Part shown: positions 18,247-27,836 of the stretch, piece by piece
How positions within the stretch are numbered: position 1 is the stretch's first letter
Layout: each line of letters begins with the position of its first letter
Source: Phycisphaera mikurensis NBRC 102666
GTDB taxonomy: Bacteria > Planctomycetota > Phycisphaerae > Phycisphaerales > SM1A02
Reading direction: 5' to 3'
DNA: 64,000 bases
NCBI GenBank assembly: GCA_945878575.1
Contig: CAMDUB010000010.1
Location: 1-64,000 of the forward strand
Translations under genes and position numbers: made by a program
The notes under the pieces: generated by a model
Told to the model about the DNA's origin: nothing
Databases searched by the model: none
What the model saw: the letters and a program-made list of their open reading frames with translations, nothing else

Positions 18247-18711
18247 TCAGGCCTTTGGAGGAGCGGGAGGTGCTGGTGGAGCTGGAGGAGCTGGAGGAGC
18301 ATCGCCGCCCTTGCCGCCCGGAGGAGGACCGCCTGGTCCGCCTTGCCCGCCCGGTCCGCGGCCACCTTCGCCGCGACCTCGGCCCTTGGCACCCTGACGC
18401 AGTTCCTCATCGGAGATCTTGCCGTCGCCGTTTTTGTCAGCGCCCTTCATGCGTTCCCACGCCTTGGCCGGAACTTCATCCTCAGTGATGAAGCCGTCGC
18501 CATTCTTGTCGAGCGTCTTAAAGTCTGGACGCTTGCGACCTTCACCACCTTCGCCACCGGGACCTTGTCCGGGACCGCCTGGTCCACCTGGTCCCTTGGG
18601 CGGTGGTGGGGGCTGGTCGCCGCCCGCTGGGGGCTCAATTGCCACCGCAGTGGCTGCGAGTGAAAGTGCGAGGAATGCGGGTGCGATACATGTGAATGTC
18701 TTTGTGTTCAT
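18247..18711 (-). CDS. Secreted Gly/Pro-rich EF-hand protein
   Basis: Signal peptide; two EF-hand loops DKNGDGFITEDE and DKNGDGKISDEE flanked by GGPGGPG and PPAPPAPPAPPAPP low-complexity tracts. Confidence 0.8.
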   Translation of the reverse strand: MNTKTFTCIAPAFLALSLAATAVAIEPPAGGDQPPPPPKGPGGPGGPGQGPGGEGGEGRKRPDFKTLDKNGDGFITEDEVPAKAWERMKGADKNGDGKISDEELRQGAKGRGRGEGGRGPGGQGGPGGPPPGGKGGDAPPAPPAPPAPPAPPKA

Positions 18712-18932
18712 ATCAGTATGTTCCTTTCGGTAACTGGGATTTGCCTGAAGTGTGTCGGAGGGGACAGGGATTCGTCGGCAGGGATTGCGTTTGTGACGGC
18801 CTCAAACCATGTGCGGCAGTGAAACGCACCCCGCCTGTGACGGATTTCATGGAATTGCCGCGATTGTGATGAAGTGCAGCAACTGGTTTGTTGTCATGTC
18901 AAACGTCGTACGCACTCGCGCGCGCAGCTTGA

Positions 18933-19367
18933 TTACCTGCCTGCACCGCCTGGCCTTCCAGCCCCGCCTGCACCTGCTGGTCGACCGGGCTTGCCTGCAC
19001 CGCCGGGGCCACGTGGGCCACCGGGTTCACCGGCGCCACCAGGACCAGCGGGACCAACCCCACCAGGACCAACCGGCTTTCCAGGCTTACCAGCATCACC
19101 AGGACCAGCGGGACCAACCCCACCAGGACCAACGGGCTTTCCAGGCTTACCAGCATCACCAGGACCAGCGGGGCCAACCCCACCAGGACCAACGGGCTTG
19201 CCAGGCTTACCAGCGTCGCCAGGACCAACCGGGCCGCCCGGCTCGCCAGCGCCAGCTGGGTTCTTCGGGGCAACTTGACCAGTCCCAGCTTGCGACGCAA
19301 ATGCCACACTCGTGCCGGCGAACACGCAGGCAAGAAGGGTTGGAGCAACGCGAATGAATGAAGCCAT
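18933..19367 (-). CDS. Secreted collagen-like Gly-X-Y repeat protein
   Basis: Signal peptide MASFIRVAPTLLACVFAGTSVAFA followed by uninterrupted GXY triplets (GDAGKPGKPVGPGGVGPAGP repeated). Confidence 0.75.
   Translation of the reverse strand: MASFIRVAPTLLACVFAGTSVAFASQAGTGQVAPKNPAGAGEPGGPVGPGDAGKPGKPVGPGGVGPAGPGDAGKPGKPVGPGGVGPAGPGDAGKPGKPVGPGGVGPAGPGGAGEPGGPRGPGGAGKPGRPAGAGGAGRPGGAGR
19036..19226. repeat. 60-bp tandem repeat array within the collagen-like gene
   Basis: Near-identical 60-bp units at 19081-19140 and 19141-19200, with partial/diverged copies on both sides. Confidence 0.9.
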
Positions 19368-19467
19368 GAGATCGAAGTTCCTTTCAGGGGTGCGATTCAG
19401 GATGTGCATGAACAATACCAACGATAGTTGCTTTCATCGACTTTCGGGGGACAGAGCCAAAACGAGC

Positions 19468-19502
19468 AATCGGTGGCTCCCGAGTCCGGGAAGCCACCGA
19501 TT
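19468..19502. terminator. Terminator-like inverted repeat after the outer-membrane protein gene
   Basis: AATCGGTGGCT-cccgagtccggga-AGCCACCGATT. Confidence 0.55.
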
Positions 19503-19546
19503 GCGCATCAAGCGGTTGGGGGCGCGTGTGCAACCCACTGTATTGG

Positions 19547-20749
19547 TCAGTTCCAGAGGGGGAAGTACTCGAGCGCATTGATTGGGAAACTCACTTGGAC
19601 ACCCACTTGGTTGTCGATTTTCCCATCCTGCACCTGGTACGCGTAGCCAAACTCGACGAGCGACTGTGGCCCGAAGAAGTTGTAACCAAGGCTCGCGGAC
19701 GCCAAGAAGTTGTCGTACGAGGGTGTGCCCGATGTCGCTGAAGTGTTGTTCCAAGTCAGCGCAACATCCGACTGCCAGTTGCCAGCGTTTCCGATGATTC
19801 CGAGTGTGTAGAAGTCGCTCGAAGCATCCTGAACGCCGTCGACATTCCAGAACTTTACGTACTCAAACAGCGGCCCGACACTGACATAGCCAGCATCAAG
19901 CGTTTCTCTGACGTCACCATTGATGATGTATTGCCAGTTGAACCCAGCGGCGAGTCCCTTCTGATTGGCATCCGCTCCGATGCCTGTCCCGAAGTCGATG
20001 TACGACACAGCAACCTGCAAGGTTGGGAAGATGAGCGGAATATTGACACCGTCGTATGCCAGGCAGAAACTGTCGACGCCGCCGCCCGTTCCAGGACCCG
20101 TGGGGCTTGGAGTGGAGACGATGTAACTCTGCGACATGAACGTTGTGTCGATACCAAATCCCGCAACGCTGAACGAGTGAATACCGCCACCTTCGTCACC
20201 CGTGGAGAGTGTGCCCATGGTTCCCATGAGCCCACCGAAGTTGTACGCACCCACCGAGTTCAGGTCGAACAAACCCGGTAGCAACAATGGCGCAATTCCA
20301 AACGGCGCGGTGAATCGTCCCGCCAAGATGCCGGTTCGCTGATCGCTCCATTGCACCCAGATGTCACCGGCATTGATGCCTTCGCCGTTGAAGAACCATT
20401 GGTCTTCATTCTTCGGCGCATCAATTTGCTCAAGGCTGAGATTGATGTTGACGTTGATTTCCGGGGTCACCCAGATGTAGCTACCCCAAGCGATGGAACC
20501 GTTGAAATTGTTCTTGTTTCCAGGGGTATCGGAGTAGGTGTACTGAACCTGCGGCTGGTACGCCATGTTGACGATCGGCCCGTGCCACTCGCCGAAGGTG
20601 TCGAACATGTCGCGGAACAGTGCGAATGGGCGTGGATCCGGGGTGGCGCCGCCGCCCTGCGCAAAGCAGTTACTCGGCACCGCGAATGTGGCGATGGCAA
20701 GGAGTGCTGCGCCTAGTGCTCGGAGTTGGTGGGAGATTCGGATGTTCAC
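19547..20749 (-). CDS. Predicted outer-membrane beta-barrel protein of unknown function
   Basis: Signal peptide (ATFAVPSNCFA), alternating aromatic/hydrophobic strands, ATGA overlap with upstream multicopper oxidase gene. Confidence 0.65.
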   Translation of the reverse strand: MNIRISHQLRALGAALLAIATFAVPSNCFAQGGGATPDPRPFALFRDMFDTFGEWHGPIVNMAYQPQVQYTYSDTPGNKNNFNGSIAWGSYIWVTPEINVNINLSLEQIDAPKNEDQWFFNGEGINAGDIWVQWSDQRTGILAGRFTAPFGIAPLLLPGLFDLNSVGAYNFGGLMGTMGTLSTGDEGGGIHSFSVAGFGIDTTFMSQSYIVSTPSPTGPGTGGGVDSFCLAYDGVNIPLIFPTLQVAVSYIDFGTGIGADANQKGLAAGFNWQYIINGDVRETLDAGYVSVGPLFEYVKFWNVDGVQDASSDFYTLGIIGNAGNWQSDVALTWNNTSATSGTPSYDNFLASASLGYNFFGPQSLVEFGYAYQVQDGKIDNQVGVQVSFPINALEYFPLWN

Positions 20750-22890
20750 TTGGAACCTCCTTCAGTGCTGGTGCTGGCGTTCGCAACGGCCTTACGCGGC
20801 ACGCGCATGGCAAACTCGTTGACGGCTGCGGCGATGACCTTTGGATCAGCTCCAAGTTCAAAGCGCTTGAAGATTCGGCCGCCAGGGCCAACCAGGCACG
20901 TGTCGGTGGAGTGTCGAACCGTGTACGAACCATCAGCACGCTTTGGTTGTGGCTCATACGCGGCGCCGAATGTGCGCGAGGTACGCACGATGGTCTCTGG
21001 ATCACCAGTGAGCGCAATCAATGGAACTGGTGCCTTGGATGCGTACTCCTTCAGCTTGGCGCCCTCATCGCGTGAGGGATCAACGCTGACAAAGACGTAA
21101 CGCAATTCCGGGGGATTGGCCTCAGTCTTGAGAATGTCAGCAACCTCCGCATAGGTGGCCATGTTGCGAGGGCAAGCACCGGTGCAGTCGGTGTAACCGA
21201 AGCACAGGAGTGCCAGTCCGTCTGAAAGTTGGTCGTCGGTGAACTCTGCGCCCTGCGCATCGCGCAACTCAAAGGGGCCACCAACGGCGTTGGCATCAGC
21301 AGCTTTCAGCGGTAAATGCGCATCTTCAGGCTCCGGCCCGTAGCCATCGCCAGGACGAACCGGAGGCATCGGCTTGCTTGGGTCGTAGACGCGGATCTTC
21401 TGCATCATTCCACCGTCTTCATGGCAGAGGATGTGGCAGTGGAACACGAAGTCACCAACAACGCACGGCCGCGTGAATGGAATCATGATCTCCACTTCGC
21501 CGCGGACCGGCATGGAGAAGGTATCTCTGTGCATGTTGAAAGGCTGCGGAACCCCGTTGATCTTCAGGATCTGGAAGTCAAGTTGATGAATGTGGAAGAC
21601 ATGCAGTTCATCAGAGGAGTTGCGAACGATCCACTTCTCATTGTCGCCGTAACGGACTAACTGATCGATACGCGTTCCGTCGAAATAGCGATTGTTGATA
21701 CGGAAGTCGTTAGGAGTCTCACTGAAGACGATGGTGCGAGTCACGTCCGGCGTCACTTTGCTCAGGTCATCAAGTGGGCATGGACCAATGGGCGTCTGGG
21801 GCAGGGCAATTGGATTTGCAACCGGATCGCCCATGCACACCATGGTCAGGAGATTCTCAGCGGAGTACCCGTCACCGTTCGGTCCGGTACGAATCTCTGA
21901 GGTGTGCAACTTGTAGCGTCCTGGCTCGTCGAAACGCACCATGATTTCTACTCGGGCACCGGCGGCCAGTGGCCAACGCGTCGCCTCGGTCATCTGCACG
22001 GTGGGGTTGCCATCCACACCAACCACCCAGAATTTTTTACCTCCGAAGTCAAGGTTGTAGTAAATGTTGGTTGACTCATTGGCAATGCGCAGGAACTGCA
22101 CTTCGCCTGGCTTGATCTCAATATCAGGGAATTTCTGGTCGTTCACCAAGCGGTAGGTTGGCCAGGAAATCTGAATTCCCAGGACCACTTCGCCACTGAG
22201 GCCCTTCTGATAGTCGTGCAGCACAACGATGTGCTCCTTGACATCTTTGAGCGCTGGGTACCGGTCGAGCGCCCCTTCCACAATGATGGTTCCGGTGACG
22301 CCTTGCATGACTTGGCGCTGGCTGGTCTGGTGGGAATGCGCGTGGTACCAGTAAATGCCCGGCTGTTGGTACTCCGGAATCTTGATGCGGTAGGTGTACT
22401 CATGTCCCATCGGAATGATGGTGAACACACTGTCGCCGTAATCGTCGGGTGACACCTGCATCCCGTGAAAGTGGATGTTGGTGTTGTATTCGCCATCATT
22501 GATGACATTCAGCTCCAGCGTGTCGCCAGCACGGAAGCGCAGCGTTGGTCCGGTGTAGCGACCGTTGAAGCAGGAGGTATTGAGTGTTTGGTCGCCGGCT
22601 TGCACTTCTTGCTTACGAATGTGCACCGTTGCTTTGCATACGCCGTTCTCGCTGCGCACTTCTGCTGGCGCCTGCAACAACGGGCGGGGATTCTCTGGGT
22701 CCGAGCCAAACCACGAAAGGCCGAACATCTGCTTGTCCTTGGCAGTGACGGTGGTGTCGTCAGCATCGGCCTCTGCAGCCTGTGCGGTTTCTGCCGCAGA
22801 TGGTTTGTCGTAGAGCTGCGCCCAGACCGTGCTCGCAAGGGTAGATGTGAGAGCCAAGGCAATAGCAGTGAGAGCGTTGCGGTGTTTCAT
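20746..22890 (-). CDS. Multicopper oxidase with C-terminal SCO1/SenC domain (fusion)
   Basis: MCO copper motifs NIHFHGM, YWYHAHSH, HVFHIHQLD, FHCHILCHEDGGMM, followed by SCO1/SenC motifs FGYTDCTGACPRNM (CxxxCP) and VRHSTDTCLVGPGGRIFK. Confidence 0.9.
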   Translation of the reverse strand: MKHRNALTAIALALTSTLASTVWAQLYDKPSAAETAQAAEADADDTTVTAKDKQMFGLSWFGSDPENPRPLLQAPAEVRSENGVCKATVHIRKQEVQAGDQTLNTSCFNGRYTGPTLRFRAGDTLELNVINDGEYNTNIHFHGMQVSPDDYGDSVFTIIPMGHEYTYRIKIPEYQQPGIYWYHAHSHQTSQRQVMQGVTGTIIVEGALDRYPALKDVKEHIVVLHDYQKGLSGEVVLGIQISWPTYRLVNDQKFPDIEIKPGEVQFLRIANESTNIYYNLDFGGKKFWVVGVDGNPTVQMTEATRWPLAAGARVEIMVRFDEPGRYKLHTSEIRTGPNGDGYSAENLLTMVCMGDPVANPIALPQTPIGPCPLDDLSKVTPDVTRTIVFSETPNDFRINNRYFDGTRIDQLVRYGDNEKWIVRNSSDELHVFHIHQLDFQILKINGVPQPFNMHRDTFSMPVRGEVEIMIPFTRPCVVGDFVFHCHILCHEDGGMMQKIRVYDPSKPMPPVRPGDGYGPEPEDAHLPLKAADANAVGGPFELRDAQGAEFTDDQLSDGLALLCFGYTDCTGACPRNMATYAEVADILKTEANPPELRYVFVSVDPSRDEGAKLKEYASKAPVPLIALTGDPETIVRTSRTFGAAYEPQPKRADGSYTVRHSTDTCLVGPGGRIFKRFELGADPKVIAAAVNEFAMRVPRKAVANASTSTEGGSK

Positions 22891-23044
22891 AGTGATGCTC
22901 GAAGTTGGTGATGAGTGAGCGGTTGCTGGTAAGAGAGCACGCGGTTTCTTGCGAACCGGGGCTCGCGGGGAGGGTACCCGGAATGAATTGGTTTTTTCTG
23001 AGTTCGACCCCGGCAGCGCGTGGCGCACAATTAGACTTGGCGCC

Positions 23045-24337
23045 ATGCCTGACCGCCCGTCTCAATCGCCCACAACAGCTCTGAGGGCGTCAGAAATTTC
23101 CCCCATTATTGACCCGGGATCCAAGTTGCCGCGCGCCACCGTGCTGGCTGTGTTGGTGGCCGCTCTTGGCTACTTCGTTGACCTGTTTGATCTGGTGCTG
23201 TTCTCCATCGTTCGAATCCCCAGCCTCAAGGCACTGGGGATCACCGACCCGGAACAGCTGACCCTGGTGGGCAAGCGCTTGCTAGACATTCAATTGGTGG
23301 GAATGCTTCTTGGTGGCATTGCATTTGGAATGCTTGGTGACCGCCTCGGCCGCATCAAGGTGTTGTTTGGGTCAATTCTGCTTTACTCGACGGCCAACAT
23401 TCTGAACGCATTCGTAACGGATGTGTGGCAGTACGAAGTGCTCCGGTTCGTGGCAGGGTTCGGACTGGCCGGTGAACTTGGCGCGGGGATCACGTTGGTT
23501 GCCGAATTGCTGCCCACTGCCAAGCGCGGTATTGGCACCACCATCGTTGCGGCGGTGGGGCTCTCCGGCGCGGTGGCTGCGGGTATTGTCGGAACGTACA
23601 TCGAGTGGAAGTGGTGTTACCTGATTGGCGGAATCATGGGCCTTGCGTTGCTCGCGCTGCGGGTAGGCGTTGTAGAGAGCGGGCTGTTTCGCAGCACGGA
23701 AACACAGGATGTGCCGCGCGGAAATCCACTGCAATTGCTCTGGCCACCGCGTCGCTTTATGCGATTTGCGGCAGTGGTTCTCTGCGCGATGCCCATCTGG
23801 TTTGTGGGCGGCGTGATGTTCATCTTTGGGCCTGAGATTGGTAAGGCAATGGGCATCGTGGAACCGATCATGCCGGCCAAGGTGATTTTCTGGGCATATG
23901 TTGGAGTGGTGGTCGGCGATGTCGCCAGCGGCGTCATTTCGCAGTGGCTACAGAGTCGCACACGAACCATCCTCTTGTTCTTGGCATTCCTCGCAGCGTC
24001 CATCGCTCTGTTCTTTGCAGTCGCGCCGCGCAGCGAGCAGGCCTTCTATTGGATGATGTGCTTAGTGGGCGCCTCCACTGGGTACTGGGCGATCTTTGTA
24101 ACTACTGCCAGTGAACAATTTGGGACCAACCTGCGGGCAACCGCGGCTACCAGTGCGCCCAACTTTGTCCGAGCCATGGCGGTTCCGATCACCTCCATTT
24201 GGTTGGCAATGAAGCCGGGGATGGGGGTTGTGCAGGCCACCCTCACTCTGGGAATCTGTTGTGTGGCCATGGGAATAGTCGCCGCGCTTGCGCTCGATGA
24301 GACATTTCATCGCGATCTTGACTACTTAGAGAAATAG
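23045..24337 (+). CDS. Major facilitator superfamily transporter
   Basis: 12-TM pattern, FGMLGDRLGRIKVLFGSILLYS signature. Confidence 0.88.
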   Translation: MPDRPSQSPTTALRASEISPIIDPGSKLPRATVLAVLVAALGYFVDLFDLVLFSIVRIPSLKALGITDPEQLTLVGKRLLDIQLVGMLLGGIAFGMLGDRLGRIKVLFGSILLYSTANILNAFVTDVWQYEVLRFVAGFGLAGELGAGITLVAELLPTAKRGIGTTIVAAVGLSGAVAAGIVGTYIEWKWCYLIGGIMGLALLALRVGVVESGLFRSTETQDVPRGNPLQLLWPPRRFMRFAAVVLCAMPIWFVGGVMFIFGPEIGKAMGIVEPIMPAKVIFWAYVGVVVGDVASGVISQWLQSRTRTILLFLAFLAASIALFFAVAPRSEQAFYWMMCLVGASTGYWAIFVTTASEQFGTNLRATAATSAPNFVRAMAVPITSIWLAMKPGMGVVQATLTLGICCVAMGIVAALALDETFHRDLDYLEK

Positions 24338-24366
24338 GTGGGAGTGGCGGGGCTAAAGTCATCAAC

Positions 24367-26121
24367 ATGTCGCCCCACTTTGTTGATCGAATCCTCCTTC
24401 AGAATCGCTTGTTCGCGGAGCTCTCCCGGATGTTCGGCATTGAGGTGCCGCTCTATGACCGCGCGCTGTTGGTGAATCGTGCCACCAATGAAGCAGTGTG
24501 TGAAGTGCTTTGCAAATTGCACCGCGGCTTCCATATCACCGCGCAGCAACTTGAGCGGACCAGCGGCGAACGGCACGGTGCCATCCGCATCGGTCGCCCT
24601 GATGAGTATCGATGGGTGTCACGCTATTTCGGTGTGTTCGGCATGGAGCCGCACAACTTCTATGGCATGACGGCGCTGGGGCCAAAGAGCCAGCCGATCA
24701 TCGCCACAGCGTTTCGCTCAGTGATGCGCCCTGAGCATCGGGTGTTCACATCGCTGTTGATGACCGACTGCTTCGACGACACCATGCGCGCGCGCCTTGA
24801 TGCGCTTCTCGCGCAGCGCACGGTGTTCTCTGAGCGAGCCAAGGAATTGGTTGAACGCTGCGAGCAACAGGGCGGGCTTTCTACCGATGACGGAGAAGCA
24901 CTCGTTCGCGAGGGTGTCGAGCGGATCTTCAAGTGGACCGGTGCTGCGCGGGACATTGGGCTGTACAAGGAACTGTGCGACGCTGGTTTCAAGATCGCTG
25001 CAGACATTGCGTGTTTCCAAGACCACCACCTGAATCACCTGACGCCCAACACGCTTCTCATGGATCTCTACACCGCTTCCATGAAGCATTGCGTTGGTGA
25101 GCTGGACGAGGCCGCATTCCGTACCCGTGCCACCACCGCGCTCACGCGGGTTGCCGCAGTTGCTGATCGTGATTGGCTATGCCTGCACTTCAGTCACTTG
25201 AGCCACGCGGAGATTGATTCCTATCAACCTGGAACCGTCACCGCCGCGGACATTGCCGCGCTTGTGAATGGGCTGGTGACTACTTTCCGTGGCGAAACTT
25301 TCCAGTTGCACAAGCTGAGTCACGCTGGCTTCAAGGATTACACCGAAGGTCCTTCTCAAGACACGCCGATCCTGCTCCGCCAAGATGCATACCGGGCGCT
25401 GACTGAGCCAGTGGTATTTACCGAAGAGGACGGCAGCACGGTGGCGGCAACGCACACTGCACGCTTTGGCGAGATTGAAGAGCGCTTCTACGCATGCACC
25501 GCAAAGGGTCGGGAAATGTACGACCAGTGCCTCGCGCAGGCGGATGCGGTGCGCGAGCGTGATCCAAAGTTGCCGCAGCGGGATTTCGCCGCGTACGAAG
25601 CGCTCTATGCAGCGCCATTTGCGAAGTTCCCGAAGACGCTTCCAGAACTGATCGCCGCTGACCTTGTGTTTGCGCGCTTTGCGCCCACTACAGCAGGAAT
25701 CGCTGCCGCCAAGGTGGGCGCGGTGACAGCAACCGACATGACTGAACTGATTCGGCAGGGTTTCGTGCAATGCGAGGGATTGCGCTACGAGGACTTCCTT
25801 CCAGTCAGCGCTGCTGGCATCTTTGCTTCCAATCTCAATCAGTACGGCACGAAGAGCACCGCGGCGATCCAGCCCACCTATAAGCAAAGGCACCTTGAAG
25901 AAATCATCGGGCGTCCGATCATCGATGCAACCGCGGTGTACGCCGGCATCGACGCGGCATCTCGCGTGGATACCTACAAGAAGCTTGGATTGCTGGAGCG
26001 GCTACCGGCTGGGGAAAGTGCGCGCATGTTGGGCGCGGTAGCACTCGCGGAGCGCACTGTGGAATCGCTCCGCATACCTGCGGGAATCCATGAGCGGCGA
26101 GGCGAGCAGGCGGGCGCGTGA
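24367..26121 (+). CDS. DUF1338/YdcJ family, 2-oxoadipate dioxygenase/decarboxylase-like (HglS)
   Basis: IACFQDHHLNHLTPNTL, HKLSHAGFKDYTEGPSQDTPILLRQDAYRAL..., YEDFLPVSAAGIFASNL characteristic of this family. Confidence 0.8.
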   Translation: MSPHFVDRILLQNRLFAELSRMFGIEVPLYDRALLVNRATNEAVCEVLCKLHRGFHITAQQLERTSGERHGAIRIGRPDEYRWVSRYFGVFGMEPHNFYGMTALGPKSQPIIATAFRSVMRPEHRVFTSLLMTDCFDDTMRARLDALLAQRTVFSERAKELVERCEQQGGLSTDDGEALVREGVERIFKWTGAARDIGLYKELCDAGFKIAADIACFQDHHLNHLTPNTLLMDLYTASMKHCVGELDEAAFRTRATTALTRVAAVADRDWLCLHFSHLSHAEIDSYQPGTVTAADIAALVNGLVTTFRGETFQLHKLSHAGFKDYTEGPSQDTPILLRQDAYRALTEPVVFTEEDGSTVAATHTARFGEIEERFYACTAKGREMYDQCLAQADAVRERDPKLPQRDFAAYEALYAAPFAKFPKTLPELIAADLVFARFAPTTAGIAAAKVGAVTATDMTELIRQGFVQCEGLRYEDFLPVSAAGIFASNLNQYGTKSTAAIQPTYKQRHLEEIIGRPIIDATAVYAGIDAASRVDTYKKLGLLERLPAGESARMLGAVALAERTVESLRIPAGIHERRGEQAGA

Positions 26122-27759
26122 TTCGGATCGCAATGCAGTGAGTTGCGCGCGGTCATGCGCAAGTTTCACTGCAATGTCTACGAACTCATCTGCTGTGCTT
26201 CCAAGCAGGTGTTCGCAACCGGTCGCTCGCAGCAGACTGGCGCCGACGCGGGCCGCGTGGCGGTCGCCCTCTACGCACACCACCGGAACGCCCATCCACA
26301 GTGCTTCGCAGGTGGTGGTGGTGCCGTTGTAGGGCATGGTGTCGAGTGCCACATGGACGCGCGCGTAGAGCCGGAGGTGTTCGTCGACGGTCTTCGTATA
26401 GGCGATCGAATCAATGCGCGACGGGTCGATGCCGCCGGCCTGCATCCGCGCCTGCAGGCGTCCAAGCGTCGTTGGGTCTGCAATCGATTTCGATTTGAGA
26501 AGTAGCCGTGAACATGGAACTGCAGCGAGCACACGCGCCCACACAGCGATCGTTTCGTCGCGGATCTTGGAGGTGAGGTTGAACGACCCAAATGTAACGG
26601 GCTGCTCGGCGGGCGGCATTTCCGGAATCGGCGCGTTGGCGGGCGGCGTGTAGCAGAGGAAGCACGGATCAATCCGCGCGAGCCGCTCGGTGCAAAGTGC
26701 TTCCGCCCCTGCGGGATCCGTGACGGAATCGACAATTCGCCAGTCAATGCAGGGATGCCCGGTAGTGTTTGGATATCCAATTGCAGAGACGATCACCGGT
26801 GCTGGCTTGCGGTCGAGCGCTGTCAGTCGACCGCCGGATGTATGACCACTGAGTTCCACAAGTACGTCGATTCGGTGCTCGCGAATGGCGGCGTCGAGTG
26901 CCGCATCATTCAGCGGACTTGCGTCGATCCATGCATTGCACATCGCGCGGAATCGCATGGTCATGGCATCGTTACCACGATCAGCGGTGGTGGAGAAGGC
27001 AACCAAGGTCCACCCAGCCGGCATGTTTCGCATGAATGCTTCCGCGAAATAGCCCACGGAATGCGTCCTCAAATCACCAGAGAGCACGCCGATTCGGAGT
27101 GGTCGATCTGGATCCTCGTCAGTAATCACCGCCGCCGTGGGCGCCGCTACGCCGAGCGCATACTTGCGGTGCTCGGCGAAGATATCTGCGGCGGGTTGCG
27201 AAGTGGAGTTCAGCGCGTAAAGCATGGTCCCGCGTAGTGCTTGGTCATTGGGCCGCTCCTTTAGCACGCGCATCATGCTGGCAATCGCTTCGTCGATGCG
27301 ATCGGCGCTTGCAAGAGCCGCTGATCGATTCATTTGCATCTGGGGCCAATGTGGATTGAGCATCAACCCACGATCAGCGATAGCAATGGCGCCTTCTGCG
27401 TCATTCAGCGCGATGCGCACCCCGGTGAGCCCTAACAGGGCTTGACGATGGTTTGGATCAATCGCCAACGCTCGTTCAAAGTGCTTGGCGGCCTCCGTGT
27501 TTCGCTGCAATGAGTGCAACGCGTTGGCGAGGTTGTTGTGTGCTGCTGCCGAATTTGGTTCGCTCGCTGCAGCCTGCGCGAGGTGATGAACCGCCTGCTC
27601 GGCCTGCCCGTTCTGCACGAGCAACATGCCAAGGAGGCTAATCACATCTTGCTGCCTACGATTGATCCGGATGAAGAGCCGCAGCGACGCGATCGCTTGT
27701 TCGATGCATCCACTTCGCGCATCCTCAAGTGCCTTGGTGATGATGCGCTGATTGTTCAT
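26002..27759 (-). CDS. TPR-repeat protein with O-GlcNAc-transferase-like (SPINDLY/GT41) C-terminal domain
   Basis: N-terminal TPRs; RIGVLSGDLRTHSVGYF, VLVELSGHTSGGRL, IGYPNTTGHPCIDWRIVD, LDTMPYNGTTTTCEALWMGVPVVCVEG. Confidence 0.85.
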   Translation of the reverse strand: MNNQRIITKALEDARSGCIEQAIASLRLFIRINRRQQDVISLLGMLLVQNGQAEQAVHHLAQAAASEPNSAAAHNNLANALHSLQRNTEAAKHFERALAIDPNHRQALLGLTGVRIALNDAEGAIAIADRGLMLNPHWPQMQMNRSAALASADRIDEAIASMMRVLKERPNDQALRGTMLYALNSTSQPAADIFAEHRKYALGVAAPTAAVITDEDPDRPLRIGVLSGDLRTHSVGYFAEAFMRNMPAGWTLVAFSTTADRGNDAMTMRFRAMCNAWIDASPLNDAALDAAIREHRIDVLVELSGHTSGGRLTALDRKPAPVIVSAIGYPNTTGHPCIDWRIVDSVTDPAGAEALCTERLARIDPCFLCYTPPANAPIPEMPPAEQPVTFGSFNLTSKIRDETIAVWARVLAAVPCSRLLLKSKSIADPTTLGRLQARMQAGGIDPSRIDSIAYTKTVDEHLRLYARVHVALDTMPYNGTTTTCEALWMGVPVVCVEGDRHAARVGASLLRATGCEHLLGSTADEFVDIAVKLAHDRAQLTALRSESRARLLASPLMDSRRYAERFHSALRECYRAQHARTFPSR

Positions 27760-27836
27760 GGATGTTCGATCAGGGCAGGGTAGCGCGGATCAACGGCGAG
27801 CCATCATGGTGGCACGCCGCGGCGATTGGAGTTGCA

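Noticed and set aside
19021-19226. 60-bp periodic repeats considered as a CRISPR array
   Set aside because: No repeat-spacer organisation: the entire unit repeats and encodes Gly-X-Y triplets.
18899-19348. Leu/Val-rich minus-strand ORF resembling a TM protein
   Set aside because: Frame-shifted reading of the collagen repeat; hydrophobicity is a by-product of GGN-CCN codons.
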